Positions 26,813 through 35,454 of a DNA stretch of 64,000 nucleotides are shown piece by piece. A program made the position numbers and the translations under genes. Under the pieces are notes generated by a model, which worked only from the letters and a program-made list of their open reading frames with translations, made no database searches and had not been told where the DNA came from. Origin of the DNA: Aldehydirespirator sp965248735 (GTDB lineage: Bacteria; Actinomycetota; Acidimicrobiia; Acidimicrobiales; Aldehydirespiratoraceae); assembly GCA_965248735.1 (NCBI GenBank), contig OZ252146.1, positions 1,674,001-1,738,000 of the forward strand, given 5' to 3'. Position 1 is the stretch's first letter. Every line of letters begins with the position of its first letter.

Positions 26813-28011
26813 CGACCGACATCCTCACGCCGGAGCGGGCCGGACTCGTGGAGCGGATGGCGGCCCTCGGGCCGCGCTTCGCGGAGCGTGCCGAGGCCCA
26901 CGACCGCGACGCCACGTTCCCCACCCAGAACTGGGCCGACCTGCGCGACGCCGGCCTGCTGGGGCTGTGCATCCCCGCCGGCGACGGCGGCTTGGGCAGC
27001 GATTTCGTGGGCTACGCCCTGGTGGCCGAGGAGCTGGGCCGTCACTGCGCCACGACCGCGCTCACGTTCAACATGCACACCGCCACCACCATCCTCGTGG
27101 GCCAGATCGCCGACGACCTGGATCTCACCGCGGCTGAGCGGTCGCTGCTGGCCGAGCGACGGGCCGAGTTGCGGCGCGGCATTGTCGAGGACGGCAAGAT
27201 CCACAGCCAGCCCTTCTCGGAGGGAGCGGCCGCGGGCGCCACCGCGGGCTACTCCACGAGGGCGGTGCCCGTCGAGGGCGCCGACGGCGGCTACCGGGTG
27301 ACGGGGCGCAAGATCTTCGCCTCGCTGTCGGGGGCGGCCCGCATCCACAACGTGCTCTGCCTGGTGCCCGGCGACGATCGGATCCGCTTCATGGGCGTGC
27401 CCGCCGACGCCGACGGGGCGACCATCGAGGGCGAGTGGGATCCGCTGGGGATGCGGGGAACCGACTCGCGCACCCTCGTGCTGAACGATGCGGTGGTTCC
27501 CGCCGAGAACGAGTGGCTCCCGCCCGGCGCCTTCGACCAGGCCGCGGCCCGCTGGCCCTACTTCTACACGACGCTGTCGTTCGCCTACCTGGGCCTCATG
27601 CGGGGCATCCTCGACGCCACCGCCGCCTACCTGCGCGGCGACAGCGGCGGGGGTCCGGCCCGGCGGGACCATCCGATCAAGCAGCAGGGCTGGGCCCAGA
27701 TGAACGTGACCTACGACCGGGCCCAGTCCCTGACCTACCGGGTGTTGGGCGAGTGCGGGATCGATCCCAGCGCTGAGCAGGTGCGGCGGGCGTGGTCGTC
27801 GGTGGTCACGGTCATGGAGGGAGCGCCCGCGTTGGCCTCCCAAGCCCTGCAGGTGTGCGGGGGCCGCAGCATGCTGCGCCCCTCCTACCTGGAACAGGCC
27901 TATCGCGACGCTCGCTGCGGGGCCGCGATGCTGCCCTGGAGCGTGGAGGTCTGCCTCGAGCGCCTGGGTCGCGCCGGCCTGTACCCCGAACAGGACGAAG
28001 CGCCCGTGTGA
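26803..28011 (+). CDS. acyl-CoA dehydrogenase
   Basis: 402 residues, FAD-dependent. N-terminal helical domain with WADLRDAGLLGLCIPAGDGGLG, the middle beta domain (GYRVTGRKIFASLSGAA) and the C-terminal four-helix domain (AYLGLMRGILDATAAYL; QVCGGRSMLRPSYLEQAYRDAR). It resembles acyl-CoA dehydrogenases acting on unusual or hydroxylated substrates. The GTG at 26803 is the only start upstream of the conserved region and lies inside the vapC 3' end, so the gene is probably read from the vapBC transcript or an internal promoter. Confidence 0.88.
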   Translation: MGVATDILTPERAGLVERMAALGPRFAERAEAHDRDATFPTQNWADLRDAGLLGLCIPAGDGGLGSDFVGYALVAEELGRHCATTALTFNMHTATTILVGQIADDLDLTAAERSLLAERRAELRRGIVEDGKIHSQPFSEGAAAGATAGYSTRAVPVEGADGGYRVTGRKIFASLSGAARIHNVLCLVPGDDRIRFMGVPADADGATIEGEWDPLGMRGTDSRTLVLNDAVVPAENEWLPPGAFDQAAARWPYFYTTLSFAYLGLMRGILDATAAYLRGDSGGGPARRDHPIKQQGWAQMNVTYDRAQSLTYRVLGECGIDPSAEQVRRAWSSVVTVMEGAPALASQALQVCGGRSMLRPSYLEQAYRDARCGAAMLPWSVEVCLERLGRAGLYPEQDEAPV

Positions 28012-28109
28012 GCGCCCCCGCCGCTGGCGCGTCCGGTGTGACCTCGCCTGCGGTGCGGGGTACCTTTCCGGGCCGAACGTTTACCGTCCTGCGACCAGGG
28101 GGAGCCTTC

Positions 28110-29468
28110 ATGAGCGACTGGGACCGCATACGCGTGCTGTGGCCCGACCACCTCGGGCTGGCCCGGGGCAAGTACCTGCCGGCGCGGCTAGCCCACAAGG
28201 GCACCAGCCACTGCGTGTGCGTGTTCGCGCTCGGCTATGACCGCAGCATGGTGCCCGCGCCCGGCGCCTACCTGCTCGACGGCCTGCCCGACACCCAGGT
28301 CAGCTTCGACACCGGCGACATCCGCCAGGGTTGGGATGACGACGCCACCGGTGTCGTGATCGGAGACTTGTCGATGCACGGCGAGGCCCTGCCAGTGTCG
28401 CCCCGGGAGGCGCTGCGGCGCGCTGTGGCCGACTGGGAGGCCCTCGGCTACACCCCCAAGGTCGGCATCGAGCTCGAGGCCTACGTGTTCAGCGGCGGCT
28501 TGGAGAGTCCGCGCCCCTACGAGACACCGGGCGCGATGGTCTACGGGACCGGTGTCGCCACGGACCCCGCCGGGGTGATCACCTCGGTGGTGCGCCGGGC
28601 GGAGGCCTCGGGCATAGCCATGGAGTCGGTCAACGCCGAGTACGACGAGGGCCAGTTCGAGCTCACCCTCGAGTACGGCGACGCCATGGAGGCTGTCGAC
28701 AACGCCTTCCTGTTCCGGCTGCTGGCCCGCGAGACGGTCATGACCGCCACCGACGCCTCGGGCCGGCCCCTGGGTCTGGATCTGACCTTCCTGGGCAAGC
28801 CCTTCCCCGGCATCTCCGGCACCGGTGTACACGTGAACCTCTCGCTGGCTGACGCCCAGGGCAAGAACGCCTTCTCGGATGCGGGCGGCGCCCACGGCAT
28901 GTCCGACCTGGCCCGAGGCGCCATGGCGGGCCTCATCCACCACCACGTGGGGATGACCGCGCTGGCGGCGCCCACCGTGAACGCCTACCGGCGCCTGCGC
29001 CACGGCGAGCTCAACGGATATTGGGCCAACTGGGGCGTCGAGCACCGCTGCGCCGGCAACCGCGTGCCTCGGGGCGCGGGCTCGCACATGCGCATCGAGA
29101 GCCGCATCGGCGACGGCGCCGCCAACGTCCACACCCTGGTGGCCACGGTGCTGCAAGCGGCCCGCCTCGGCGTCGCGGGCGGGCTGGAGTGTCCCGAGCC
29201 CCTGATCACCGACGGCTTCGACGAGGTCAACACCGACGTCCATTGCGCCCACAGCTTGAGCGCGGCCCTCGACGACATGGAAGCCGACGAGGCTTTGTGC
29301 GAGGCGGTCGGCTCGGAGCTGTGCGCCAACTTCGTGTTCAACAAGCGCGCCGAGTGGGACCGCTACACGGATCAGGCGGGCGACGGCGCCGTCGGCGACT
29401 GGGACGCGATCACAGGCACCGAGCCCCTCTCCGACTGGGAGCTCAAGCAGTACCTGCCCTACCACTGA
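28110..29468 (+). CDS. glutamine synthetase-like gamma-glutamyl ligase
   Basis: 452 residues. The GS catalytic fold is complete: IELEAYVFSG (metal Glu pair), NAEYDEGQFELTLEYGDAMEAVDN, GTGVHVNLSL (His loop), VNAYRRLRHGELNGYWANWG, and RIESRIGDGAANVHTLVAT. The N terminus (IRVLWPDHLGLARGKYLP) is the divergent form seen in GS-like enzymes that glutamylate amines rather than ammonia. ATG with AGGGGGAG upstream. With the class I amidotransferases at 24.5 and 31.3 kb, it suggests gamma-glutamylation chemistry (inference). Confidence 0.85.
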   Translation: MSDWDRIRVLWPDHLGLARGKYLPARLAHKGTSHCVCVFALGYDRSMVPAPGAYLLDGLPDTQVSFDTGDIRQGWDDDATGVVIGDLSMHGEALPVSPREALRRAVADWEALGYTPKVGIELEAYVFSGGLESPRPYETPGAMVYGTGVATDPAGVITSVVRRAEASGIAMESVNAEYDEGQFELTLEYGDAMEAVDNAFLFRLLARETVMTATDASGRPLGLDLTFLGKPFPGISGTGVHVNLSLADAQGKNAFSDAGGAHGMSDLARGAMAGLIHHHVGMTALAAPTVNAYRRLRHGELNGYWANWGVEHRCAGNRVPRGAGSHMRIESRIGDGAANVHTLVATVLQAARLGVAGGLECPEPLITDGFDEVNTDVHCAHSLSAALDDMEADEALCEAVGSELCANFVFNKRAEWDRYTDQAGDGAVGDWDAITGTEPLSDWELKQYLPYH

Positions 29469-29574
29469 GCCGCAACCGACGGCTCCGGCGCGGCCCGTCC
29501 CCATGAGAGCCGCAGCAGGAAGTCATCTCTGTCGTGGAATGACGTGCCAGTTTGCTCTTGGCCGCTTGTGGCAG

Positions 29575-30015
29575 CTACGAGAGAGAAACTGAATTGAGGT
29601 CTACGTTATGCCCTCGACAGATGCCTGCTGGCTGACCGAAGTCTGTAGGATGCAATGCGTGCGTGTCATCATATGCGCAATGCTGGGAGAACACGTAGTG
29701 ACTCGACTGCGGAAAGTACACTGCAGGCGAGTAGGAAGTAGTACCGCACTCTTCGTCTACGGGTCCACACGATGCTGACCTATTGCGGATGACTGGACCG
29801 TCACTGTCCCCTTGTTTCACCGTGATTTGGAGTCCGTGGAAGTCATACTTGCTGTCGGAAGCCAAGTAGCCCCTAGCTCCGTAACTTGAGGAGCCATGCT
29901 CCCAATATTGTAGGTTGCTGGTGCTCCACGGATGTGACATAGCAACCGATGAAGACAGCATGACTATGCTAAGTGTGTATGCAACTACCGTCGATGCCAA
30001 GATCCATCTTCGCAT
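29575..30015 (-). CDS. small secreted protein, unknown
   Basis: 146 residues with an N-terminal signal: MRRWILASTVVAYTLSIVMLSSSVAMS, cleavage near residue 27. The mature part is Ser/Tyr/His-rich with four Cys (SCGPVDEECG, QHCAYDD, GICRGHN) that could form two disulfides. GGAGG precedes the ATG. It starts 2 bp after the upstream gene stops. GC is visibly lower than neighbouring genes, suggesting transfer. No family recognised. Confidence 0.65.
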   Translation of the reverse strand: MRRWILASTVVAYTLSIVMLSSSVAMSHPWSTSNLQYWEHGSSSYGARGYLASDSKYDFHGLQITVKQGDSDGPVIRNRSASCGPVDEECGTTSYSPAVYFPQSSHYVFSQHCAYDDTHALHPTDFGQPAGICRGHNVDLNSVSLS

Positions 30016-30017
30016 GT

Positions 30018-30557
30018 TTAGTTGCCTCCATGATCGGTGGTGTTCTGTATGATAGAATCGATATTGATTACCTCACCACTGGCTTCAGTTCCAGAAACGA
30101 CATCGAACTGGTGTCTCTGCGGAAAGATGTGATTGCCAAAATCATCGGTCATGGACTTGACGCTATTCGCCCATACCCGATCATTGGCGATTACGATGTT
30201 CGTCTCACGACTCTCGTTGAGAAGCACAATGGCTATCTTGCCCTCAATATCATCCGAATAGCAATGAACTGTTCCAACGGTCCCAAGTTGCGTCGCCGCG
30301 GGCACCGGTATCTCGTCAATCAGGCCACGTGCCAACAGTAGATCACCTAGACCGGATCGCGATTCGATCGCTTCGCTCATGCCTTCGCAGAGACTCGGCA
30401 ATGAACCTAGGTGATCCTCAATGCTGCCTTCGAACCCGTCGACGTTCTGGATGTTGTCCACACTTCGAGTTCCCACGATCGCGTTTGCGGCGGATATCAC
30501 GGCGAGTGACAGCATCGCAATGCACATCAGAATCGATGCATAGAGTACGCGTCTCAT
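30018..30557 (-). CDS. small exported protein, unknown
   Basis: 179 residues. N-terminal signal or anchor MRRVLYASILMCIAMLSLAVISAANA with an AxA-like cleavage site. The rest is soluble with two Cys (LCEGMSE and VHCYSDD). The ATG has GGAGGTG 8 nt upstream, a strong ribosome site for this genome. Coupled to the next secreted gene (2-bp gap), so the pair probably acts together. Low GC like its partner. Function unknown. Confidence 0.65.
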   Translation of the reverse strand: MRRVLYASILMCIAMLSLAVISAANAIVGTRSVDNIQNVDGFEGSIEDHLGSLPSLCEGMSEAIESRSGLGDLLLARGLIDEIPVPAATQLGTVGTVHCYSDDIEGKIAIVLLNESRETNIVIANDRVWANSVKSMTDDFGNHIFPQRHQFDVVSGTEASGEVINIDSIIQNTTDHGGN

Positions 30558-31290
30558 CTTGCAGCACCTCCACAGCGGGAATGTGCGTTGCGTGCATCAC
30601 ACAAGCATGGGCAAGACGTATCGCTCCTGTGCAGGTGCATGTCTGCCAGACTTGAGGTGTGCCTGCCAAGTTCTGGTAGGTCGGGGCGTGGTGGCTCGGG
30701 AGTGTCTGAGTCGAACTGCTCAGCCACCGACACGGGAGAACCCGACCATTGTCGGATGAACTGCTGATTGTTGTTCATGATGTTAACGTGCCTCCTGCAT
30801 GCGCTCGTCGCCTGGCTGGCAAACAGCCATCGACTATGGTCTGGTCAAGTTCATGCCTATCACGCTTGTGCCGACGGATGTCTGCCAAAATCTGCCAACC
30901 TGGTGGCAGATGCCTGCCATCTTTGTGGCAGGTGTTGGCAGGAGTGTGTCAGACCGCCCGATCATAACCGGTTCTCGTCAAGGATGACCGTCGGCTCGTC
31001 GGACACCCAGCAGCGTACGCAAGTTCGTGTGGCTTGTGACCGCATCGCCGGGGGAGCGAGGGCCATCCTTGAGCCTCACCGTCTCGGTGTAGCCGAGGGC
31101 CGCCACGAGTGGCCTTGGACTGCGGACTACCACCGCGACGCCGTGCTGTCTGCGCCGCCTCGCTACCAGCGTCTTACTAGCGGGGAAATGGGGAGCTGTT
31201 CCGCTCTAGCGCGGGCGCTATTCGACGCCGGAGCTATCGCAAGCGGCTGAACGTGCTCAAACGAAGGCGACGCAGGCCTCGGCGGTGAGC
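30558..31290. other. intergenic region with TGCCA/TGGCA cluster
   Basis: About 730 bp with no convincing gene. The left 350 bp hold about nine TGCCA or TGGCA pentamers, most as TCTGCCA or TGGCAGG. A perfect hairpin TGGCAG-ATGC-CTGCCA (30904-30919) is nested inside longer imperfect arms, CTGCCAAC (from 30892) and GTTGGCAG (to about 30941). An 88-codon frame at 30984-31250 (starts MTVGSSDTQQRTQV) is possible, but without a ribosome site or family signature it is not called. Confidence 0.5.
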
Positions 31291-32019
31291 CTACGAGTCG
31301 GCCACCTCGTCTAGGAACCAGTCGACCAGGTCCGCGCACTGGCGGGCGTTACGGTCCTCGTGCCGGCGCACTTCCTCCAGCAGGGCTGCCCGGGTCTGAC
31401 CATGCTCGGCCAGGTACTCCTCGTCTGCCTCCCACAAGAAGCCCTCGAGGTGGGCGTAGGTCACCTCGGGATGGAACTGGGCACCCACGCAGCGGCCCAG
31501 CCGGAACAGCTGCACAGAGTTCGCGTTGACTGCCAGCACGTCTGCCTCCGGCGGAGGGGTGAACCGGTCGTGGTGCCATTGGAACCAGGGCCCGGGTCCG
31601 AGCGGATTGCTGGGCCCGTTGGGCGAGTCGTCGGGCTCGTGGATGTCGTACCAGCCGATCTCCGGAACCGGTGCCTGCTCGACCGTTCCGCCGAGGGCCG
31701 CAGCCAGCAGTTGGCCGCCGAAGCACACGCCGAGCATGGGAGTGCCCCGCTGGCGGGCCGCTTGCACCATGGCGATCTCGTCGAAGATCCAGCTGTCGAT
31801 CTCGTCGGTGTTGGTGAGCGAGCGGATCGAGCCCATCGGCACCAGCATGTCGTAGTCGGCCAAGTCGGGGAAGGGCGCGGCGTCGTTGGGGCGATCCAGG
31901 TCGGAGGTCACCACGTGCTCGTGCACGTCGTAGCCGCGTTGCGCCAGACGTTCACCCACCAGGGCGCTGGTGCCCTGCGGTTCGTGGGCGAGCACCAGGG
32001 CTCGCCGCGGCCGATTCAC
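31291..32019 (-). CDS. class I glutamine amidotransferase-like protein
   Basis: 242 residues from the GTG at 32019 (238 from the ATG at 32031 is not possible to exclude, adding four residues). The nucleophile is in MLGVCFGGQLLAAALGG and the His/Glu in GAQFHPEVTY. The segment PEIGWYDI...FQWHHDRF is the GuaA-like stand-alone amidotransferase pattern. The GTG overlaps the upstream dioxygenase stop by 4 bp (GTGA), so the two are translationally coupled. Such proteins remove gamma-glutamyl groups in arylamine or amine catabolism in some bacteria; that role here is inferred. Confidence 0.85.
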   Translation of the reverse strand: MNRPRRALVLAHEPQGTSALVGERLAQRGYDVHEHVVTSDLDRPNDAAPFPDLADYDMLVPMGSIRSLTNTDEIDSWIFDEIAMVQAARQRGTPMLGVCFGGQLLAAALGGTVEQAPVPEIGWYDIHEPDDSPNGPSNPLGPGPWFQWHHDRFTPPPEADVLAVNANSVQLFRLGRCVGAQFHPEVTYAHLEGFLWEADEEYLAEHGQTRAALLEEVRRHEDRNARQCADLVDWFLDEVADS

Positions 32020-32876
32020 AGGTCGAACCATACGTGGGCCTGGCCGGTGCCCGACACCGACTCGTACTGGCCGAACTGGGTTCCCTTCGCCGTGCAGGCC
32101 GCTCCACCCAACGCGCCCACCATGATCAGATAGTGGCCGAAGTAGCCCTCGGGTGAGTGGCGGGAGTACTCGGGCACGAAGTCGATGATTGAGGCGTGGT
32201 CGCCGTCGGCCATCCAGGCCAGCACCTTGCGGTCGGCTGCGGCGGCCTCGGGGGTGCGTATGTGAAGGTCGGGATCGGCGCCCTCGTGGTCGCGGAACTG
32301 CCGCAGCGGCCAGAAGCGGTGGCTGAGCCCGCCGCTGGCCACGATCACCACACGTCGGTCGAGTGCGGCTACAGCATCGGCCAGCAGCTCGCCGGCTAGC
32401 AGGAAATCGGCTGGCTCGGCGGTCTGGCATACGCCCACCGATACCCAGCGCTCGTCGCCCTGCAGGAAGCCGAGCAGGTTGATGGTGGGGTAGTGCACCG
32501 GCAGATGCGGATCGTCGATGGCGGTCACCCAGGTGTCGTCGCGGCCCGTGGCGGCCGCCGCGAAAGCCCGGGCCAATTCGGGGTCGCCGGGCATGTCGTA
32601 GGGCATGGCGCTCATGCCGCGGGGCAGTTCGTCGGAGGTGAACAGTCCCTTGCGCCGCTGGTGAGCGGAGACCACGTGCTCGATGGTGGTGAACCAGTGG
32701 GTGTCGACAACCACCACGGTGTCGGCCGCCGCGGGGGCCAAGCGCTCGCTCCGCAGGGCGTGCAGTCCTGCGAACAGGGTGGTGTCCTCTCCGTCGTTGA
32801 GCGCCCGCCGCGCTTCTTCAGGCATCACCAGCGGCGGCACGTGCGACACCAACACGGCGCCCACGATCGATCCCAT
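32016..32876 (-). CDS. class III extradiol ring-cleavage dioxygenase (LigB family)
   Basis: 286 residues; non-heme Fe(II) enzyme that opens catecholic rings beside the hydroxyls, similar to 3,4-dihydroxyphenylacetate 2,3-dioxygenases of the LigB type. Candidate iron and catalytic residues are His12 (VSHVPP), His in VVDTHWFTTIEHV and His in ASGGLSHRF. ATG start follows TGAGC; GAGGT lies 6 nt upstream. Its start region is repeated three more times directly upstream as 68-bp units. It lies between a P450 and an amidotransferase in one operon. Confidence 0.88.
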   Translation of the reverse strand: MGSIVGAVLVSHVPPLVMPEEARRALNDGEDTTLFAGLHALRSERLAPAAADTVVVVDTHWFTTIEHVVSAHQRRKGLFTSDELPRGMSAMPYDMPGDPELARAFAAAATGRDDTWVTAIDDPHLPVHYPTINLLGFLQGDERWVSVGVCQTAEPADFLLAGELLADAVAALDRRVVIVASGGLSHRFWPLRQFRDHEGADPDLHIRTPEAAAADRKVLAWMADGDHASIIDFVPEYSRHSPEGYFGHYLIMVGALGGAACTAKGTQFGQYESVSGTGQAHVWFDL

Positions 32877-33108
32877 GCTCAGACCTCGCTGCGGTGGCGG
32901 CGCGGCGCGTGCGACACCAGCGCGGCGCCCACGATCGATCCCATGCTCAGACCTCGCTGCGGTGGCGGCGCGGCGCGTGCGACACCAGCGCGGCGCCCAC
33001 GATCGATCCCATGCTCAGACCTCGCTGCGGTGGCGGCGCGGCGCGTGCGACACCAGCGCGGCGCCCACGATCGATCCCATGCTCAGACCTCGCTGCGGTG
33101 GCGCGGCA
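32841..33108 (-). repeat. 68-bp tandem repeat containing the dioxygenase start region
   Basis: Successive ATGs lie at 33080, 33012, 32944 and 32876, exactly 68 bp apart. Each unit holds the ribosome site (AGCGAGGTCTGAGC), the ATG and 12 codons of the dioxygenase gene. The three extra copies are identical to each other. The true gene differs slightly (Val8 for Ala8, and Pro codons after His12). The period is not a multiple of 3. The array fills the whole gap between the P450 stop and the dioxygenase start. Confidence 0.95.
32879..33080 (-). other. three tandem 21-codon mini-ORFs
   Basis: Reading leftwards: 33080-33015, 33012-32947 and 32944-32879. Each encodes MGSIVGAALVSHA plus eight basic residues and ends in TGA. 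Each TGA is separated from the next ATG by only GC (TGA-GC-ATG), and the third runs the same way into the true dioxygenase ATG. Ribosomes leaving one could reinitiate at the next. Whether the peptides are made is unknown. Confidence 0.6.
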
Positions 33109-34389
33109 TCATGCCACCACCCGAACTGGCAGGTGCTTGATGCCGGCTATGAAGTTGGAGCGCAGGTACTGGGGCTCGCCGTCGGGCTCGAGGCGGTCGA
33201 CCCGCTTCATCAACTCCTCGAACACGAGCCGGGCCTCCATGCGAGCCAGCCACGCGCCCAGGCACAGGTGCGGGCCGTTGCGTCCGAAGGCCATGTGGTC
33301 GTTGGGGTTTCGGGCCAGGTCGAAGCGCCAGGGGTCGGGGAAGCCGCCGGCGTCGTGGTTGGCGGAGCAGAACCACATCACCACCTTGTCGCCCGCCGCG
33401 ATGTTCCTTCCGCCGATGTTCGCGGGCCGGGTGGCGGTGCGACGGAAGTGCATGGTCACCGCGCTGGTGCGCAGCACCTCCTCCACCGCGGTGTGCGTGA
33501 GGGAGGGATCGGCCCGCCAGGCTCGCCACAGGCTCGGATGGCGCATCATCGTGTTGATCCCGTGGGTCATCGTGTAGCGGGTGGTGTCGTTGCCCGCCGC
33601 GATGAGCAGCGTGAAGAAGTTCTTGAACTCAAGGTCGCCGAGCGGCTCGCCGTCGCGGGTTGGGGCCAGCAGCTGGGTGATCACGTCGTCTCGGGGGCAG
33701 GCCCGGCGCTCCGCGGCTTGGCGCTCGGCGTACTGGAACACCTCGACGGCGGCGGGGCTGCGGAACGGCATCAGCCGGAACTCCTCGGTGTCGGCCGTGT
33801 CCACCACGTGGGTGGTGAACTCGGGGTCGCTGTTGCCGAGGAAGGCGTCGCCCCACTCGACCAGCTGATGCCCGTCCGCGTCGCTGGTGCCCAGAAGCCG
33901 TCCCAGCATCCGCATGGGCAGCCTGGCCGCCACGTCGGTGACGAAGTCGAAGGCGTCGGCGGTGAGGGCCTCCTCTAGCACCTCGGCGGCCAGAGCCCGG
34001 ATGGAGTCCTCGAAGGACTCGACGGTGCGGCGGGTGAAGCCCCGGTTCGCCAGCCGGCGCAGCCGGGTGTGCTCGGGAGGGTCGAGCTCCATCATCGTGC
34101 CGCGGGCCTCGAGCTGGTCGTCGTCCATCTCCTCGAGGCGTATGCCCTTGGTGGAGGTGAACGTGTCGACGTCGCGGCTCACGGCTAGGGCGTCGGCATG
34201 GCGAGTGATGGACCAGAATCCGGAACCGTCAGTCTCGGGAGTCCAATGCACCGGGTCGTCCCGGCGCAGCCGGCTGAACGTGGCGTGGGGCACGCCGGAG
34301 GTGAACGAGTCGTGCGAGGACAGGTCGGCGTCGTCGTCGCCGTGATCGTCGAGGTAGCCGTCCACGAACGTCGCCGTGGCCAGGCTCAC
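33109..34389 (-). CDS. cytochrome P450
   Basis: 426 residues from the GTG at 34389, which has GGAGG upstream; the frame extends 24 codons further but without conserved sequence. I-helix AAGNDTTRYTM, ExxR in EEVLRTSA, heme loop FGRNGPHLCLGAWLAR with Cys near residue 376. Same broad subgroup as the P450 at 23 kb (both end with YLRSNFI.G.K.LPV). It is followed without a gap by the 68-bp repeat array and the extradiol dioxygenase, suggesting it hydroxylates or O-demethylates an aromatic ring upstream of cleavage (inference). Confidence 0.92.
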   Translation of the reverse strand: MSLATATFVDGYLDDHGDDDADLSSHDSFTSGVPHATFSRLRRDDPVHWTPETDGSGFWSITRHADALAVSRDVDTFTSTKGIRLEEMDDDQLEARGTMMELDPPEHTRLRRLANRGFTRRTVESFEDSIRALAAEVLEEALTADAFDFVTDVAARLPMRMLGRLLGTSDADGHQLVEWGDAFLGNSDPEFTTHVVDTADTEEFRLMPFRSPAAVEVFQYAERQAAERRACPRDDVITQLLAPTRDGEPLGDLEFKNFFTLLIAAGNDTTRYTMTHGINTMMRHPSLWRAWRADPSLTHTAVEEVLRTSAVTMHFRRTATRPANIGGRNIAAGDKVVMWFCSANHDAGGFPDPWRFDLARNPNDHMAFGRNGPHLCLGAWLARMEARLVFEELMKRVDRLEPDGEPQYLRSNFIAGIKHLPVRVVA

Positions 34390-34523
34390 GAGCCCGCCTC
34401 CAAGCGGGGTGCGGCGCCGTCCAGATCGGCTGTCGCCGCCAAATCTGCATGGGTTTTGCATCTATATGACGTGAAACTCACCATATTTCGTCTGGTGCCG
34501 GGGCCGAGGCTGTGTGGCATGGG

Positions 34524-35342
34524 CTATGCCTGCCCGCTCTTGGGGTTGGGGGCGGCCCACAGGGTGGTGCCTGTGGCCATGGAGTTGCCGACCTGGCGGT
34601 AGTAGCCGCCGATGATCTCGACGGGCTGGAGGCGGTGCAGCTCCTCGGTGGGGCACTCGGGCAGCACCAGTTCGGCGTCGCCGGAGTACACCGGGCCGAG
34701 ATCGGCGTCGTAGCCCCGCATGGTCACCAGCTCGTCGAGCGAGTCGTCGCCGTCGGCCTCGATGGCGGGCATCTGGCGGGTGTGGAGCATCGGATGACCG
34801 TTGACGAAGCCCGGTGCGTCGGCCGTGCCCGTGATGGTGAAGCGGGCCTCGGCGATTCGTCGGCCCCAGGTGCTCAGCGTGGCTCCGAAACGTCCGCCCG
34901 GCTGCAGCCGCGGCCCGGCCCGGCCCACCGTGACCGGTCTGGTCATGGCGATCTCACCCATCTTCTTGGGGTAGCCCTGCACGTGGCCCCGGGCCATGGC
35001 GAAGTCCTTGTCCACCCAGATGTAGGCGGCCCGGCTGTAGGTCGAGCCCCGGTACTGGCAACGGACGACGGCGAACACCTCCCGGTACTGGGCCCGCACC
35101 GGGTCGAGCAGCTCCTCGAAGGTGTCGCCACAGCTCTGCCACTCGGCCCAGATCATGGCCACCGCGCCCGGGTCGTCTGGGGCCGGCTCCAGGGGATCGG
35201 GGAGGAGCTCGGCCACCCGGTCCGGGTCGGTGCGATACTCGACGGTGAGCATGTCACCGGAGTAGTGCCAGGGGGGTGCCGGCACGATGCCTGCGATCCC
35301 GGTGGGCGTCCGAGGGTACATGAACCCCTGGAGCTCGGCCAT
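34524..35342 (-). CDS. acetoacetate decarboxylase-family protein (intact copy)
   Basis: 272 residues from the ATG at 35342. ADC-like beta-barrel fold; the Schiff-base Lys region is GYPKKMGEIAMTRPV (Lys126/127). The start MAELQGFMYPRTP, TGIAGIVPAPPWHYSGDML and the SRAAYIWVDKDFAMARGHVQGYPKK segment are intact. The substrate is unknown; the family includes enzymes acting on beta-keto acids and related enols. -10 TATGCT is 6 nt upstream, immediately beside a 20-bp palindrome. A frameshifted second copy lies at 38.6-39.3 kb. Confidence 0.85.
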   Translation of the reverse strand: MAELQGFMYPRTPTGIAGIVPAPPWHYSGDMLTVEYRTDPDRVAELLPDPLEPAPDDPGAVAMIWAEWQSCGDTFEELLDPVRAQYREVFAVVRCQYRGSTYSRAAYIWVDKDFAMARGHVQGYPKKMGEIAMTRPVTVGRAGPRLQPGGRFGATLSTWGRRIAEARFTITGTADAPGFVNGHPMLHTRQMPAIEADGDDSLDELVTMRGYDADLGPVYSGDAELVLPECPTEELHRLQPVEIIGGYYRQVGNSMATGTTLWAAPNPKSGQA

Positions 35343-35354
35343 CCTCCGAGCATA

Positions 35355-35374
35355 ATCGTTTGGCACCGAACGAT
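35355..35374 (-). promoter_or_regulatory. palindromic operator, copy 1
   Basis: ATCGTTTGGCACCGAACGAT, a 20-bp near-perfect palindrome immediately upstream of the -10 TATGCT of the decarboxylase-like gene. Core CGTTTG-N4-CGAACG matches sites at 39297 and 40479. Confidence 0.7.
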
Positions 35375-35454
35375 CAAGCGGCGAAGATGCGGTTCTTCGC
35401 GGTTCGCAATCGAGATCGTGTCCGGTCGCGCCAAGTCGAGCGCGATGCGACGTT

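Noticed and set aside
30984..31250. 88-codon frame in the low-GC gap
   Set aside because: No ribosome site, no recognisable motif; kept only as a note in the region entry.
32841..33108. CRISPR-like array
   Set aside because: Units are contiguous with no spacers and contain a gene start, so it is a tandem duplication.
34480..34508. Fourth MarR-type operator before the second P450
   Set aside because: TCGTCTGGTGCCG matches only the left half; the right half-site is missing.
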